A stretch of DNA of 64,000 bases from Styela clava (lineage: Eukaryota; Chordata; Ascidiacea; Stolidobranchia; Styelidae), in assembly GCF_964204865.1 (NCBI RefSeq), contig NC_135253.1, positions 22,170,001 through 22,234,000 of the forward strand, read 5' to 3'. Positions 10,441-21,207 of the stretch are shown one piece after another. The first letter of the stretch is position 1; every line of letters starts with the position of its first letter. The notes beneath the pieces were generated by a model, which ran no database searches, was not told the origin of the DNA, and saw nothing but the letters and a program-made list of their open reading frames with translations. The translations under genes and the position numbers were made by a program.

Positions 10441-10681
10441 AGGGATGGATTTATGCGATACATAATTCCCAAATTTTCAAACCTCTCGCAAATAACCATC
10501 CCTGCTTGGGATTCGAACCTGCAATTCCACGCAAGGTAATCGGAAGTGCGATGGCGAGCGTATTTCAACGCCTAGAACGATGAGTAACACCTCCGAGGGG
10601 AGGACTCAAAATTCGAGCTATTGTATCTTCGAAATACTTATACGTGATGTTTGTGAATGAAGCAAGGAAATGATAAACCCT
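10327..10681. repeat. Inversion right arm plus S1
   Basis: Inverted S2-type flank to 10440, then a regular S1 spacer with its B-box module up to the Val-U gene. Confidence 0.85.
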
Positions 10682-10754
10682 TGTTTCCGCCCGGGCTCGA
10701 ACCGGGGACCATTCGCGTGTAAAGCGAACGTGATAACCACTACACTACGGAAAC
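10682..10754 (-). tRNA. tRNA-Val-UAC
   Basis: Val-U body with position 44 A to T in the variable loop; stems intact. Confidence 0.9.
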
Positions 10755-11063
10755 GCTCGCCACTAGACGGAAATTGATAAGACTGTTCACTCTTGTTTAT
10801 ATAATACACTCAAAAACTTCCGAGTTTCCAGCCGCAAGAATTTTCACAGACAGCCGTCACGCTTGGCGGATTAAAAACCGTGTTACCATAAACCCACGCA
10901 AGGTAATCAGAGGTGCTATGGCGAGTGTATTCCAACGCCTAGGACTATGAGCAACACTTCCGAGGGGAGGACTGACTCAAAATCCGAGCTATTGTATGTT
11001 CTAAATACTTGTACGTGACGGTTGTCGATACAAAAGAATTATGACAAAGTCAAATGGAGGGTT

Positions 11064-11136
11064 TGTTTCCGCCCGGGCTCGAACCGGGGATCTTTCGCGT
11101 GTTAGGCTAACGTGATAACCACTACACTTCGGAAAC
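11064..11136 (-). tRNA. tRNA-Val-AAC, defective
   Basis: Position 8 T to A (loss of conserved U8), position 29 C to A (anticodon-stem mismatch) and a variable-loop change. Confidence 0.6.
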
Positions 11137-11388
11137 TACACGAGCCTAGGGGTGGATTTCTGCGATACATATTTTCTAAATTTCCAAACCTCTCGCAAAT
11201 AACCATCCCTGCTTGGGATTCGAACCTGCAAATCCACGCAAGGTAATCAGAGGTGCGATGGCGAGCGTATTTCAACGCCTAGAACGATGAGTAACACCTC
11301 CGAGGGGAGGACTCAAAATTCGAGCTATTGTATCTTTGAAATACTTATACGTGATGTTTGTGAATGAAGTAAGGAAATAATAAAACCT

Positions 11389-11461
11389 TGTTTCCGCCCG
11401 GGCTCGAAGCGGGGACCTTTCGCGTGTAAAGCGAACGTGATAACCACTACACTACGGAAAC
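11389..11461 (-). tRNA. tRNA-Val-UAC, T-stem mismatch
   Basis: Position 53 G to C breaks the T-stem closing pair and B box. Confidence 0.65.
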
Positions 11462-11770
11462 GCTCGCCACTGGACGCCAATTCATAAGACTGTTCACTCT
11501 TTTTTATATAATACCCTCAAAAACTTCCGAGTCTCCAGCCGCAAGAATTTTCACAGACAGCCGTCACGCTTGGCTGATTAAAAACCGTGTTACCATAAAC
11601 CCACGCAAGGTAATCAGAGGTGCGATGGCGAGCATAATCCAACGCCTAGAACGATGAGCAACACCTCCGAGGGAAGGACTGACTCAAAATCCGAGCTATT
11701 GTATGTTCTAAATACTTGTACGTGACGGTCGTCGATACAAAAGAATTATGACAAAGTCAAATGGAGGGTT

Positions 11771-11843
11771 TGTTTCCGCCCGGGCTCGAACCGGGGACCT
11801 TTCGCGTGTTAGGCGAACGTGATAAACACTACACTACGGAAAC
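11771..11843 (-). tRNA. tRNA-Val-AAC
   Basis: Val-A body with a D-loop G to T at position 18; stems intact. Confidence 0.82.
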
Positions 11844-12095
11844 TCCACGAGCCTAGGGGTGGATTTCTGCGATACATAATTCCCAAATTCCCAAACCTCT
11901 CGCAAATAACCATCCCTGCTTGGAATTCGAACCTGCAAATCCACGCAAGGTAATCGGAGGTGCGTTGGCGAGCGTATTCCAACGCCTAGAACGATGAGTA
12001 TCACCTCCGAGGTGAAGACTCAAAATTCGAGCTATTGTATCTTTGAAATACTTATACGTGATGTTTGTGAATGAAGTAAGGAAATAATAAAACCT

Positions 12096-12168
12096 TGTTT
12101 CCGCCCGGGCTCGAACCTGGGACCTTTCGCGTGTAAAGCGAACGTGATAACCACTACACTACGGAAAC
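12096..12168 (-). tRNA. tRNA-Val-UAC, T-stem mismatch
   Basis: Position 51 C to A mismatches G63. Confidence 0.72.
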
Positions 12169-12477
12169 GCTCGCCACTGGGCGCCAATTCATAAGACTGT
12201 TCACTCTTTTTTATATAATACCCTCAAAAACTTCCGAGTTTCCAGCCGCAAGAATTTTCACGGACAGCCGTCACGCTTGGCGGATTAAAAACCGTGTTAC
12301 CATAAACCCACGCAAGGTAATCAGAGGTGCGATGGCGAGTGTATTCCAACACCTAGAACGATGAGCAACACTTCCGAGGGGAGGACTGACTCAAAATCCG
12401 AGCTATTGTATGTTCTAAATACTTGTACGTGACGGTTGTCGGTACAAAAGAAATATGACAAAGTCAAATGGAGGGTT

Positions 12478-12550
12478 TGTTTCCGCCCGGGCTCGAACCG
12501 GGGACCTTTCGCGTGTTAGGCGAACGTGATAACCACTACACTAGGGAAAC
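12478..12550 (-). tRNA. tRNA-Val-AAC, acceptor mismatch
   Basis: Position 7 G to C gives C7-C66. Confidence 0.75.
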
Positions 12551-12802
12551 TACACGAGCCTAGGGGTGGATTTCTGCGATACATATTTTCTAAATTACCA
12601 AACCTCTCGCAAATAACCATCCCTGCTTGGGATTCGAACCTGCAAATCCACGCAAGGTAATCGGAGGTGCGTTGGCGAGCGTATTTCAACGCCTAGAACG
12701 ATGAGTAACACCTCCGAGGGGAGGACTCAAAATTCGAGCTATTGTATCTTTGAAATACTTATACGTGATGTTTGTGAATGAAGTAAGGAAATAATAAAAC
12801 CT

Positions 12803-12875
12803 TGTTTCCGCCCGGGCTCGAACCGGGGACCTTTCGCGTGTAAAGCGAACGTGATAACCACTACACTACCGAAAC
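12803..12875 (-). tRNA. tRNA-Val-UAC, acceptor mismatch
   Basis: Position 6 C to G gives G6-G67. Confidence 0.75.
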
Positions 12876-13184
12876 GCTCGCCACTAGACGGCAATTGATA
12901 AGACTGTTCACTCTTGTTTATATAATACCCTCAAAAACTTCCGAGTTTCCAGTCGCAAGAATTTTCACAGACAGCCTTCACGCTTGGCGGATTAAAAACC
13001 GTGTTACCATAAACCCACGCAAGGTAATCAGAGGTGCGATGGCGAGTGTATTCCAACGCCTAGAACGATGAGCAACACTTCCGAGGGGAGGACTGACTCA
13101 AAATCCGAGCTATTGTATGTTCTAAATACTTGTACGTGACGGTTGTCGATACAAAAGAATTATGACAAAGTCAAATGGAGGGTT

Positions 13185-13257
13185 TGTTTCCGCCCGGGCT
13201 CGAACCGGGGACCTTTCGCGTGTTAGGCGAACGTGATAACCACTACACTACGGAAAC
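13185..13257 (-). tRNA. tRNA-Val-AAC
   Basis: Consensus Val-A body; first copy of the 1178-bp repeat. Confidence 0.93.
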
Positions 13258-13509
13258 TACACGAGCCTAGGGGTGGATTTCTGCGATACATAATTCCCAA
13301 ATTCCCAAACTTCTCGCAAATATCCATCCCTGCTTGGGATTCGAACCTGCAAGCTCACGCAAGGTAATCAGAGGTGCGATGGCGAGTGTATTCCAACGCC
13401 TAGAACGCTGAGCAACAGCTCCGAGGGGAGGACTCAAAATTCGAGCTATTGTATCTTCGAAATACTTATACGTGATGTTTGTGAATGAAGCAAGGAAATG
13501 ATAAACCCT

Positions 13510-13582
13510 TGTTTCCGCACGGGCTCGAACCGGGGACCTTTCGCGTGTTAGGCGAACGTGATAACCACTACACTACGGAAAC
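13510..13582 (-). tRNA. tRNA-Val-AAC, chimeric flanks
   Basis: AAC body with Val-U left flank (gataaaccctt) and Val-A right flank. Position 64 G to T mismatches C50. Confidence 0.72.
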
Positions 13583-13981
13583 TACACGAGCCTAGGGGTG
13601 GATTTCTGAGATACATATTTTCTAAATTTCCAAACCTCTTGCAAATAACCATCCCTGCTTGGGATTCGAACCTGCAAAGCCACGCAAGGTAATCAGAGGT
13701 GCGATGGCGAGCGTATTTCAACGCCTAGAACGATGAGTAACCCCTCCGTGGGGAGGACTCAACATTCGAGCTATTCCCAAACCTATCGCAAATAACCATC
13801 CCTGCTTGGGATTCGAACTTGCAAACCCACGCAAGGTGATCAGAGGTGCGATGGCGAGCATATTCCAACGCCTAGAACGATGGGCAACACCTCCGAGGGG
13901 AAGACTCAAAATTCGACCTATTGTATCTTCGAAATACTTATACGTGATGTTTGTGAATGAAGTAAGGAAATAATAAACCCT
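13583..13981. repeat. S1 joined to S1
   Basis: S1 runs to the gagctatt block near 13777 and then restarts at cccaaacctatcgc. A Val-U gene, S2 and a Val-A gene are missing. Two B-box modules lie in tandem. Confidence 0.8.
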
Positions 13982-14054
13982 TGTTTCCGCCCGGGCTCGA
14001 ACCGGGGACCTTTCGCGTGTTAGGCGAACGTGATAACCACTACACTACGGAAAC
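13982..14054 (-). tRNA. tRNA-Val-AAC in a Val-U slot
   Basis: Consensus AAC body with Val-U flanks on both sides (aataaaccctt and gctcgccactgg). Gene conversion of a Val-U gene by Val-A is the simplest reading. Confidence 0.92.
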
Positions 14055-14362
14055 GCTCGCCACTGGACGCCAATTCATAAGACTGTTCACTCTTTTTTAT
14101 ATATTACCCTCAAAACCTCCCGAGTTTCAGCCTCAAGAATTTTCACAGACAGCCGTCATGCTTGGCGGATTAAAAACCGTGTTACCATAAACCCACGCAA
14201 GGTAATCAGAGGTGCTATGGCGAGTGTATTCCAACGCCTAGAACGATGAGCAACACTTCCGAGGGGAGGACTGACTCAAAATCCGAGCTATTGTATGTTC
14301 TAAATACTTGTACGTGACGGTTGTCGATACAAAAGAATTATGACAAAGTCAAATGGAGGGTT

Positions 14363-14435
14363 TGTTTCCGCCCGGGCTCGAACCGGGGACCTTTCGCGTG
14401 TTAGGCGAACGTGATAACCACTACACTACGGAAAC
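14363..14435 (-). tRNA. tRNA-Val-AAC
   Basis: Consensus; copy of 13185 (offset 1178). Confidence 0.93.
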
Positions 14436-14687
14436 TACACGAGCCTAGGGGTGGATTTCTGCGATACATAATTCCCAAATTCCCAAACTTCTCGCAAATA
14501 TCCATCCCTGCTTGGGATTCGAACCTGCAAGCTCACGCAAGGTAATCAGAGGTGCGATGGCGAGTGTATTCCAACGCCTAGAACGCTGAGCAACAGCTCC
14601 GAGGGGAGGACTCAAAATTCGAGCTATTGTATCTTCGAAATACTTATACGTGATGTTTGTGAATGAAGCAAGGAAATGATAAACCCT

Positions 14688-14760
14688 TGTTTCCGCACGG
14701 GCTCGAACCGGGGACCTTTCGCGTGTTAGGCGAACGTGATAACCACTACACTACGGAAAC
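14688..14760 (-). tRNA. tRNA-Val-AAC, chimeric flanks
   Basis: Copy of 13510 (offset 1178) with the same position 64 T. Confidence 0.72.
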
Positions 14761-15159
14761 TACACGAGCCTAGGGGTGGATTTCTGAGATACATATTTTC
14801 TAAATTTCCAAACCTCTTGCAAATAACCATCCCTGCTTGGGATTCGAACCTGCAAATCCACGCAAGGTAATCAGAGGTGCGATGGCGAGCGTATTTCAAC
14901 GCCTAGAACGATGAGTAACCCCTCCGTGGGGAGGACTCAACATTCGAGCTATTCCCAAACCTATCGCAAATAACCATCCCTGCTTGGGATTCGAACCTGC
15001 AAACCCACGCAAGGTGATCAGAGGTGCGATGGCGAGCATATTCCAACGCCTAGAACGATGGGCAACACCTCCGAGGGGAAGACTCAAAATTCGACCTATT
15101 GTATCTTCGAAATACTTATACGTGATGTTTGTGAATGAAGTAAGGAAATAACAAACCCT

Positions 15160-15232
15160 TGTTTCCGCCCGGGCTCGAACCGGGGACCTTTCGCGTGTTA
15201 GGCGAACGTGATAACCACTACACTACGGAAAC
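15160..15232 (-). tRNA. tRNA-Val-AAC in a Val-U slot
   Basis: Copy of 13982 (offset 1178), Val-U flanks both sides. Confidence 0.92.
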
Positions 15233-15525
15233 GCTCGCCACTGGACGCCAATTCATAAGACTGTTCACTCTTTTTTATATATTACCCTCAAAACCTCCCG
15301 AGTTTCAGCCGCAAGAATTTTCACAGACAGCCGTCATGCTTGGCGGATTAAAAACCGTGTTACCATAAACCCACGCAAGGTAATCAGAGGTGCGATGGCG
15401 AGCATATTCCAACGCCTAGAACGATGGGCAACACCTCCGAGGGGAAGACTCAAAATTCGACCTATTGTATCTTCGAAATACTTATACGTGATGTTTGTGA
15501 ATGAAGTAAGGAAATAATAAACCCT

Positions 15526-15598
15526 TGTTTCCGCCCGGGCTCGAACCGGGGACCTTTCGCGTGTAAAGCGTACGTGATAACCACTACACTACGGGAAC
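15526..15598 (-). tRNA. tRNA-Val-UAC, mismatches
   Basis: Position 4 C (acceptor) and position 28 A (A28-A42 in the anticodon stem). Confidence 0.6.
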
Positions 15599-15907
15599 GC
15601 TCGCCACTGGGCGCCAATTCATAAGACTGTTCACTCTTTTTTATATAATACCCTTAAAAACTTCCGAGTTTCCAGCCGCAAGAATTTTCACAGACAGCCG
15701 TCACGCTTGGCGGATTAAATACCGTGTTACCATAAACCCACGCAAGGTAATCAGAGGTGCGATGGCGAGTGTATTCCAATGCCTAGAACGATGAGCAACA
15801 CTTCCGAGGGGAGGACTGACTCAAAATCCGAGCTATTGTATGTTCTAAATACTTGTACGTGACGGTTGTCGATACAAAAGAATTATGACAAAGTCAAATG
15901 GAGGGTT

Positions 15908-15980
15908 TGTTTCCGCCCGGTCTCGAACCGGGGACCTTTCGCGTGTTAGGCGAACGTGATAACCACTACACTACGGAAAC
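15908..15980 (-). tRNA. tRNA-Val-AAC, chimeric flanks
   Basis: Val-A body, T-loop position 60 A. Val-A left flank, Val-U right flank. First copy of the 1469-bp repeat. Confidence 0.88.
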
Positions 15981-16289
15981 GCTCGCCACTGGACGCCAAT
16001 TCATAAGACTGTTCACTCTTGTTTATATAATACCCTCAAAAACTTCCGAGTTTCCAGTCGCAAGAATTTTCACAGACAGAATTTCCAAACCTCTCGCAAA
16101 TAACCATCCCTGCTTGGAATTCGAACCTGCAAACCCACGCAAGGTAATCAGAGGTGCGATGGCGAGCGTATTCCAACGCCTAGAACGATGAGTAACACCT
16201 CCGAGGTGAAGACTCAAAATTCGAGCTATTGTATTTTTGAAATACTTATACGTGATGTTTGTGAATGAAGTAAGGAAATAATAAAACCT
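15981..16289. repeat. S2/S1 fused spacer lacking Val-A
   Basis: S2 stops at cacagacag (16079) and S1 continues at aatttccaaacc. A Val-A gene is missing. Repeated at 17548. Confidence 0.85.
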
Positions 16290-16362
16290 TGTTTCCGCCC
16301 GGGCTCGAATCGGGGACCTTTCGCGTGTAAAGCGAACGTGATAACCACTACACTACGGAAAC
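16290..16362 (-). tRNA. tRNA-Val-UAC, T-stem mismatch
   Basis: Position 53 G to A breaks the T-stem closing pair and B box. Confidence 0.68.
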
Positions 16363-16669
16363 GCTCTCCACTGGACGCCAATTCATAAGACTGTTCACTC
16401 TTGTTTATATAATACCCTCAAAAACTTCCGAGTTTCCAGTCGCAAGAATTTTCACAGACAGCCGTCACACTTGGCGGATTAAAAAAACCTTGTTCCCATA
16501 AACCCACGCAAGGTAATCAGAGGTGCGATGGCGAGTGTATTCCAACGCCTAGAACGATGAGCAACACCTCCGATGGGATGACTCAAAATCCGAGCTATTG
16601 TATGTTCTAAATACTTGTACGTGACGGTTGTCGATACAAAAGAATTATGACAGTGTCAAATGGAGTGTT

Positions 16670-16742
16670 TGTTTCCGCCCGGGCTCGAACCGGGGACCTT
16701 TCGCGTGTTAGGCGAACGTGATAACCACTACACTACGGAAAC
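16670..16742 (-). tRNA. tRNA-Val-AAC
   Basis: Consensus Val-A body. Confidence 0.93.
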
Positions 16743-16994
16743 TACACGAGCCTAGGGATGGATTTCTGCGATACATAATTCCCAAATTTCCAAACCTCTC
16801 GCGAATATCCATCCCTGCTTGGAATTCGAACCTGCAAACCCACGCAAGGTAATCAGAGGTGCGATGGCGAGCGTATTCCAACGCCTAGAACGATGAGTAA
16901 CACCTCCGAGGTGAGGACTCAAAATTCGAGCTATTGTATCTTTGAAATACTTATACGTGATGTTTGTGAATGAAGTAAGGAAATAATAAACCCT

Positions 16995-17067
16995 TGTTTC
17001 CGCCCGGGCTCGAACCGGGGACCTTTCGCGTGTAAAGCGAACGTGATAACCACTACACTACGGGAAC
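16995..17067 (-). tRNA. tRNA-Val-UAC, acceptor mismatch
   Basis: Position 4 C gives C4-A69. Confidence 0.75.
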
Positions 17068-17376
17068 GCTCGCCACTGGACGCCAATTCATAAGACTGTT
17101 CACTCTTTTTTATATAATACCCTCAAAAACTTTCGAGTTTCCAACCGCAAGAATTTTCACAGACAGCCGTCACGCTTGGCGGATTAAAAACCGTGTTACC
17201 ATAAACCCACGCAAGGTAATCAGAGGTGCGATGGCGAGTGTATTCCAACGCCTAGAACGATGAGCAACACTTCCGAGGGGAGGACTGACTCAAAAGCCGA
17301 GCTATTGTATGTTCTAAATACTTGTACGTGACGGTTGTCGATACAAAAGAATTATGACAAAGTCAAATGGAGGGTT

Positions 17377-17449
17377 TGTTTCCGCCCGGGCTCGAACCGG
17401 GGACCTTTCGCGTGTTAGGCGAACGTGATAACCACTACACTACGGAAAC
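17377..17449 (-). tRNA. tRNA-Val-AAC, chimeric flanks
   Basis: Consensus body; Val-A left and Val-U right flank. Second copy of the 1469-bp repeat. Confidence 0.92.
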
Positions 17450-17758
17450 GCTCGCCACTGGACGCCAATTCATAAGACTGTTCACTCTTGTTTATATAAT
17501 ACCCTCAAAAACTTCCGAGTTTCCAGTCGCAAGAATTTTCACAGACAGAATTTCCAAACCTCTCGCAAATAACCATCCCTGCTTGGAATTCGAACCTGCA
17601 AACCCACGCAAGGTAATCAGAGGTGCGATGGCGAGCGTATTCCAACGCCTAGAACGATGAGTAACACCTCCGAGGTGAAGACTCAAAATTCGAGCTATTG
17701 TATCTTTGAAATACTTATACGTGATGTTTGTGAATGAAGTAAGGAAATAATAAAACAT

Positions 17759-17831
17759 TGTTTCCGCCCGGGCTCGAATCGGGGACCTTTCGCGTGTAAA
17801 GCGAACGTGATAACCACTACACTACGGAAAC
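17759..17831 (-). tRNA. tRNA-Val-UAC, T-stem mismatch
   Basis: Position 53 A as at 16290 (offset 1469). Confidence 0.68.
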
Positions 17832-18058
17832 GCTCTCCACTGGACGCCAATTCATAAGACTGTTCACTCTTTTTTATATAATACCCTCAAAAACTTCCGA
17901 GTTTCCAGCCGCAAGAATTTTCACAGACAGCCGTCACGCTTGGCTGATTAAAAACGGTGTTACCATAAACCCACGCAAGGTAATCAGAGGTGCGATGGCG
18001 AGCATAATCCAACGCCTAGAACGATGAGCAACACCTCCGAGGGAAGGACTGTAGGGTT

Positions 18059-18131
18059 TGTTTCCGCCCGGGCTCGAACCGGGGACCTTTCGCGTGTTAG
18101 GCGAACGTGATAACCACTACACTACGGAAAC
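18059..18131 (-). tRNA. tRNA-Val-AAC
   Basis: Consensus body. The left spacer is shortened: gggaaggact joins directly to gtagggttt, removing about 80 bp of S2. Confidence 0.92.
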
Positions 18132-18383
18132 TACGCGAGCCTAGATGTGGATTTCTGCGATACATAATTCCCAAATTTCCAAACCTCTCGCAAAAAACCA
18201 TCCCTGCTTGGGATTCGAACCTGCAAACCCACGCAAGGTAATCAGAGGCGCGATGGCGAGCGTATTCCAAGGCCTAGAACGATGAGCAACACCTCCGAGG
18301 GGAGGACTCAAAATTCGAGCTATTGTATCTTCGAAATACTTATACGTGATGTTTGTGAATGAAGTAAGGAAATGATAAACCCT

Positions 18384-18456
18384 TGTTTCCGCCCGGGCTC
18401 GAACCGGGGACCTTTCGCGTGTAAAGCGAACGTGATAACCACTACACTACAGAAAC
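18384..18456 (-). tRNA. tRNA-Val-UAC
   Basis: Val-U body, position 6 T (U6-G67 wobble). Confidence 0.88.
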
Positions 18457-18592
18457 GCTTACCGCTGGACGGCAATTGATAAGACTGTTCACTCTTGTGT
18501 ATTTAATACCCTCAAAAACTTCCGAGTTTCCAGTCGCAAGAATTTTCACAGACAGCCGTCACGCTTGGCGGATTAAAAACCGTGTTCCCATA

Positions 18593-18790
18593 ATTAAAAG
18601 GTGATACAGCGCAATTTTGTATGAAATATCAGATCTCATACGATTCAAAGAAAATTTAGTAATAAATCAAAGTAATATCCTTCTGACAAAAAAATCAATC
18701 TTTCACCACTAAACATTTTAAAGCTATTGGTCTAGTATTCAAAGAGAAAAGCGAATATATCATGACGAAGAAGAAGGACATCAACAAGAA
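18593..18790. repeat. L block, truncated
   Basis: Left half of L. It stops at gacatcaacaagaa and joins tgccgattgataagactg, which is Val-U 5'-flank sequence. The TTG repeat and oligo-A run are missing. Same structure at 25343-25540. Confidence 0.88.
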
Positions 18791-18819
18791 TGCCGATTGA
18801 TAAGACTGTTCACTGTTCA

Positions 18820-18860
18820 CGCGTGTTAGGCGAACGTGATAACCACTACACTACGGAAAC
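18820..18860 (-). pseudogene. tRNA-Val-AAC 5' fragment
   Basis: Body positions 1 to about 41 remain; the 3' half is replaced by Val-U flank sequence (cactgttcac). Same at 25570. Confidence 0.88.
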
Positions 18861-19112
18861 TACACGAGCCTAGGTGTGGATTTTTGCGATACATAATTCC
18901 CATATTTCCAAACCTCTCGCAAATAACCATCCCTGCTTGGGATTCGAACCTGCAAACCCACGCAAGGTAATCAGAGGTGCGGTGGCGAGCGTATTCCAAC
19001 GCCTAGAACGATGAGCAACACTTCCGACGGGAGGACTCAAAATTCGAGCTATTGTATCTTTGAAATACTTATACGTGATGTTTGTGAATGAAGTAAGGTA
19101 ATAATAAACCCT

Positions 19113-19185
19113 TGTTTCCGCCCGGGCTCGAACCGGGGACCTTTCGCGTGTAAAGCGAACGTGATAACCACTACACTACGGAAAC
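19113..19185 (-). tRNA. tRNA-Val-UAC
   Basis: Consensus Val-U body; followed on the right by S2-left and an L block. Confidence 0.93.
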
Positions 19186-19321
19186 GCTCACCACTGGACG
19201 GCAATTGATAAGACTGTTCACTCTTGTGTATTTAATACCCTCAAAAACTTCCGAGTTTCCAGTCGCAAGAATTTTCACAGACAGCCGCCACGCTTGGCGG
19301 ATTAAAATTCGTGTTCCCATA

Positions 19322-19700
19322 ATTAAAAGGTGATACAGCGCAATTTTGGATGAAATATCAGATCTCATACGATTCATAGAAAATTTAGGAATAAATCAAA
19401 GTAATATCCTTCTGACAAAAAAATCAATCTTTCACCACTAAACATTTCAAAGCAATTGGTCTAGTATTCAAAGAGAAAAGCGAATATATCATGACGAAGA
19501 AGAAGGACATCAACAAGAACAACAACATAATATCAAAACGATTCAACGGTCCACGTGTCCAATAAGACAACAACGAGTCGCTCAGACACTTCTTTCGCAT
19601 GATTTCCACGCATTGTTGTTGTTTTTGTTGTTGCCTTTGTTATTTGTGGCTTTGCGTGTTGTTTGTCAGTTTTCATACAAATTTTCAAAAAAAAAGTGGT
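19322..19700. repeat. L block
   Basis: First full L block. It replaces S2-right, Val-A and S1 between two Val-U genes. It contains a TTG-rich microsatellite and an oligo-A run at its right end. On the minus strand a 61-codon frame (19424-19609, GTG start) contains a hydrophobic stretch. I do not recognise L. Confidence 0.88.
19687..19695 (-). terminator. Oligo-T Pol III terminator
   Basis: T9 on the tRNA strand, 26 nt past the 3' end of the Val-U gene at 19722. Confidence 0.65.
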
Positions 19701-19721
19701 AGTAAAGAAATGATAAACCCT

Positions 19722-19794
19722 TGTTTCCGCCCGGGCTCGAACCGGGGACCTTTCGCGTGTAAAGCGAACGTGATAACCACTACACTACGGAAAC
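19722..19794 (-). tRNA. tRNA-Val-UAC
   Basis: Consensus Val-U body with L-derived terminator. Confidence 0.94.
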
Positions 19795-20103
19795 GCTCGC
19801 CACTGGATGCCAATTGATAAGACTGGTCACTCTTGTTTATATAATACCCTCAAAAACTTCCGAGTTTCCAGTCGCAAGAATTTTCACAGACAGCCGTCAC
19901 GCTTGGCGGATTAAAAACCTTGTTCCCATAAACCCACGCAAGGTAATCAGAGGTGCTATAGCGAGTGTATTCCAACGCCTAGAACAATGAGCAACACCTC
20001 CGAGGGGAGGACTGACTCAAAATCCGAGCTATTGTATGTTCTAAATACTTGTACGTGACGGTTGTCGATACAAAAGAATTATGACAAAGTCAAATGGAGG
20101 GTT

Positions 20104-20176
20104 TGTTTCCGCCCGGGCTCGAACCGGGGACCTTTCGCGTGTTAGGCGAACGTGATAACCACTACACTACGGAAAC
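20104..20176 (-). tRNA. tRNA-Val-AAC
   Basis: Consensus Val-A body. Confidence 0.93.
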
Positions 20177-20428
20177 TCCACGAGCCTAGGGGTGAATTTC
20201 TGCAAAACATAATTCCCAAATTTCCAAACCTCTCGCAAATAACCATCCCTGCTTTGGATTCGAACCTGCAAACCCACGCAAGGTAATCAGAGGTGCGGTG
20301 GCGAGCGTATTCCAACGCCTAGAACGATGAGCAACACTTCCGACGGGAGGACTCAAAATTCGAGCTATTGTATCTTTGAAATACTTATACGTGATGTTTG
20401 TGAATGAAGTAAGGTAATAATAAACCCT

Positions 20429-20501
20429 TGTTTCCGCCCGGGCTCGAACCGGGGACCTTTCGCGTGTAAAGCGAACGTGATAAGCACTACACTACGGAAA
20501 C
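20429..20501 (-). tRNA. tRNA-Val-UAC
   Basis: Val-U body with D-loop position 18 G to C. Confidence 0.82.
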
Positions 20502-20809
20502 GCTCGCCACTGGATGCCGATTGATAAGACTGTTCACTCTTGTTTATATAATACCCTCAAAAACTTCCGAGTTTCCAGTCGCAAGAATTTTCACAGACAG
20601 TCGTCACGCTTGGCGGATTAAAAACCTTGTTCCCATAAACCCACGCAAGGTAATCAGAGGTGCGATGGCGAGTGTATTCAACGCCTAGAACGATGAGCAA
20701 CACCTCCGAGGGGAGGACTGACTCAAAATCCGAGCTATTGTATGTTCTAAATACTTGTACGTGACGGTTGTCGATACAAAAGAATTATGACAAAGTCAAA
20801 TATAGGGTT

Positions 20810-20882
20810 TGTTTCCGCCCGTGCTCGAACCGGGGACCTTTCGCGTGTTAGGCGAACGTGATAACCACTACACTACGGAAAC
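20810..20882 (-). tRNA. tRNA-Val-AAC, 61A subfamily
   Basis: Position 61 C to A breaks the G53-C61 pair and alters the B box. First member of a subfamily that later spreads through the 28-47 kb region. Confidence 0.72.
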
Positions 20883-21134
20883 TACGCGAGCCTAGGTGTG
20901 GATTTCTGCGATACATAATTCCCAAATTTCCAAACCTCTCGCAAATAACCATCCCTGCTTGGGCTTCGAACCTGCGAACCCACGCAAGGTAATCAGAGAT
21001 GCGGTGGCGAGCGTATTCCAACGCCTAGAACGATGAGCAACACCTCCGACGGGAGGACTCAAAATTCGAGCTATTGTATCTTTGAAATACTTATACGTGA
21101 TGTTTGTGAATGAAGTAAGGAAATAATAAACCCT

Positions 21135-21207
21135 TGTTTCCGCCCGGGCTCGAACCGGGGACCTTTCGCGTGTAAAGCGAACGTGATAACCACTACACTA
21201 CGGAAAC
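21135..21207 (-). tRNA. tRNA-Val-UAC
   Basis: Consensus Val-U body. Confidence 0.93.

Noticed and set aside
13740-13900. S1 module as an intron-containing or long-variable-arm tRNA gene
   Set aside because: A B box is present, but no 5' acceptor strand matches the 3' side and the T stem does not pair (GCAGG against CCCAA).
19599-19817. Frames containing CFRPGSNRGPFACKANVITTTLRK
   Set aside because: This peptide is the antisense translation of the tRNA-Val-UAC gene. It is not a protein.
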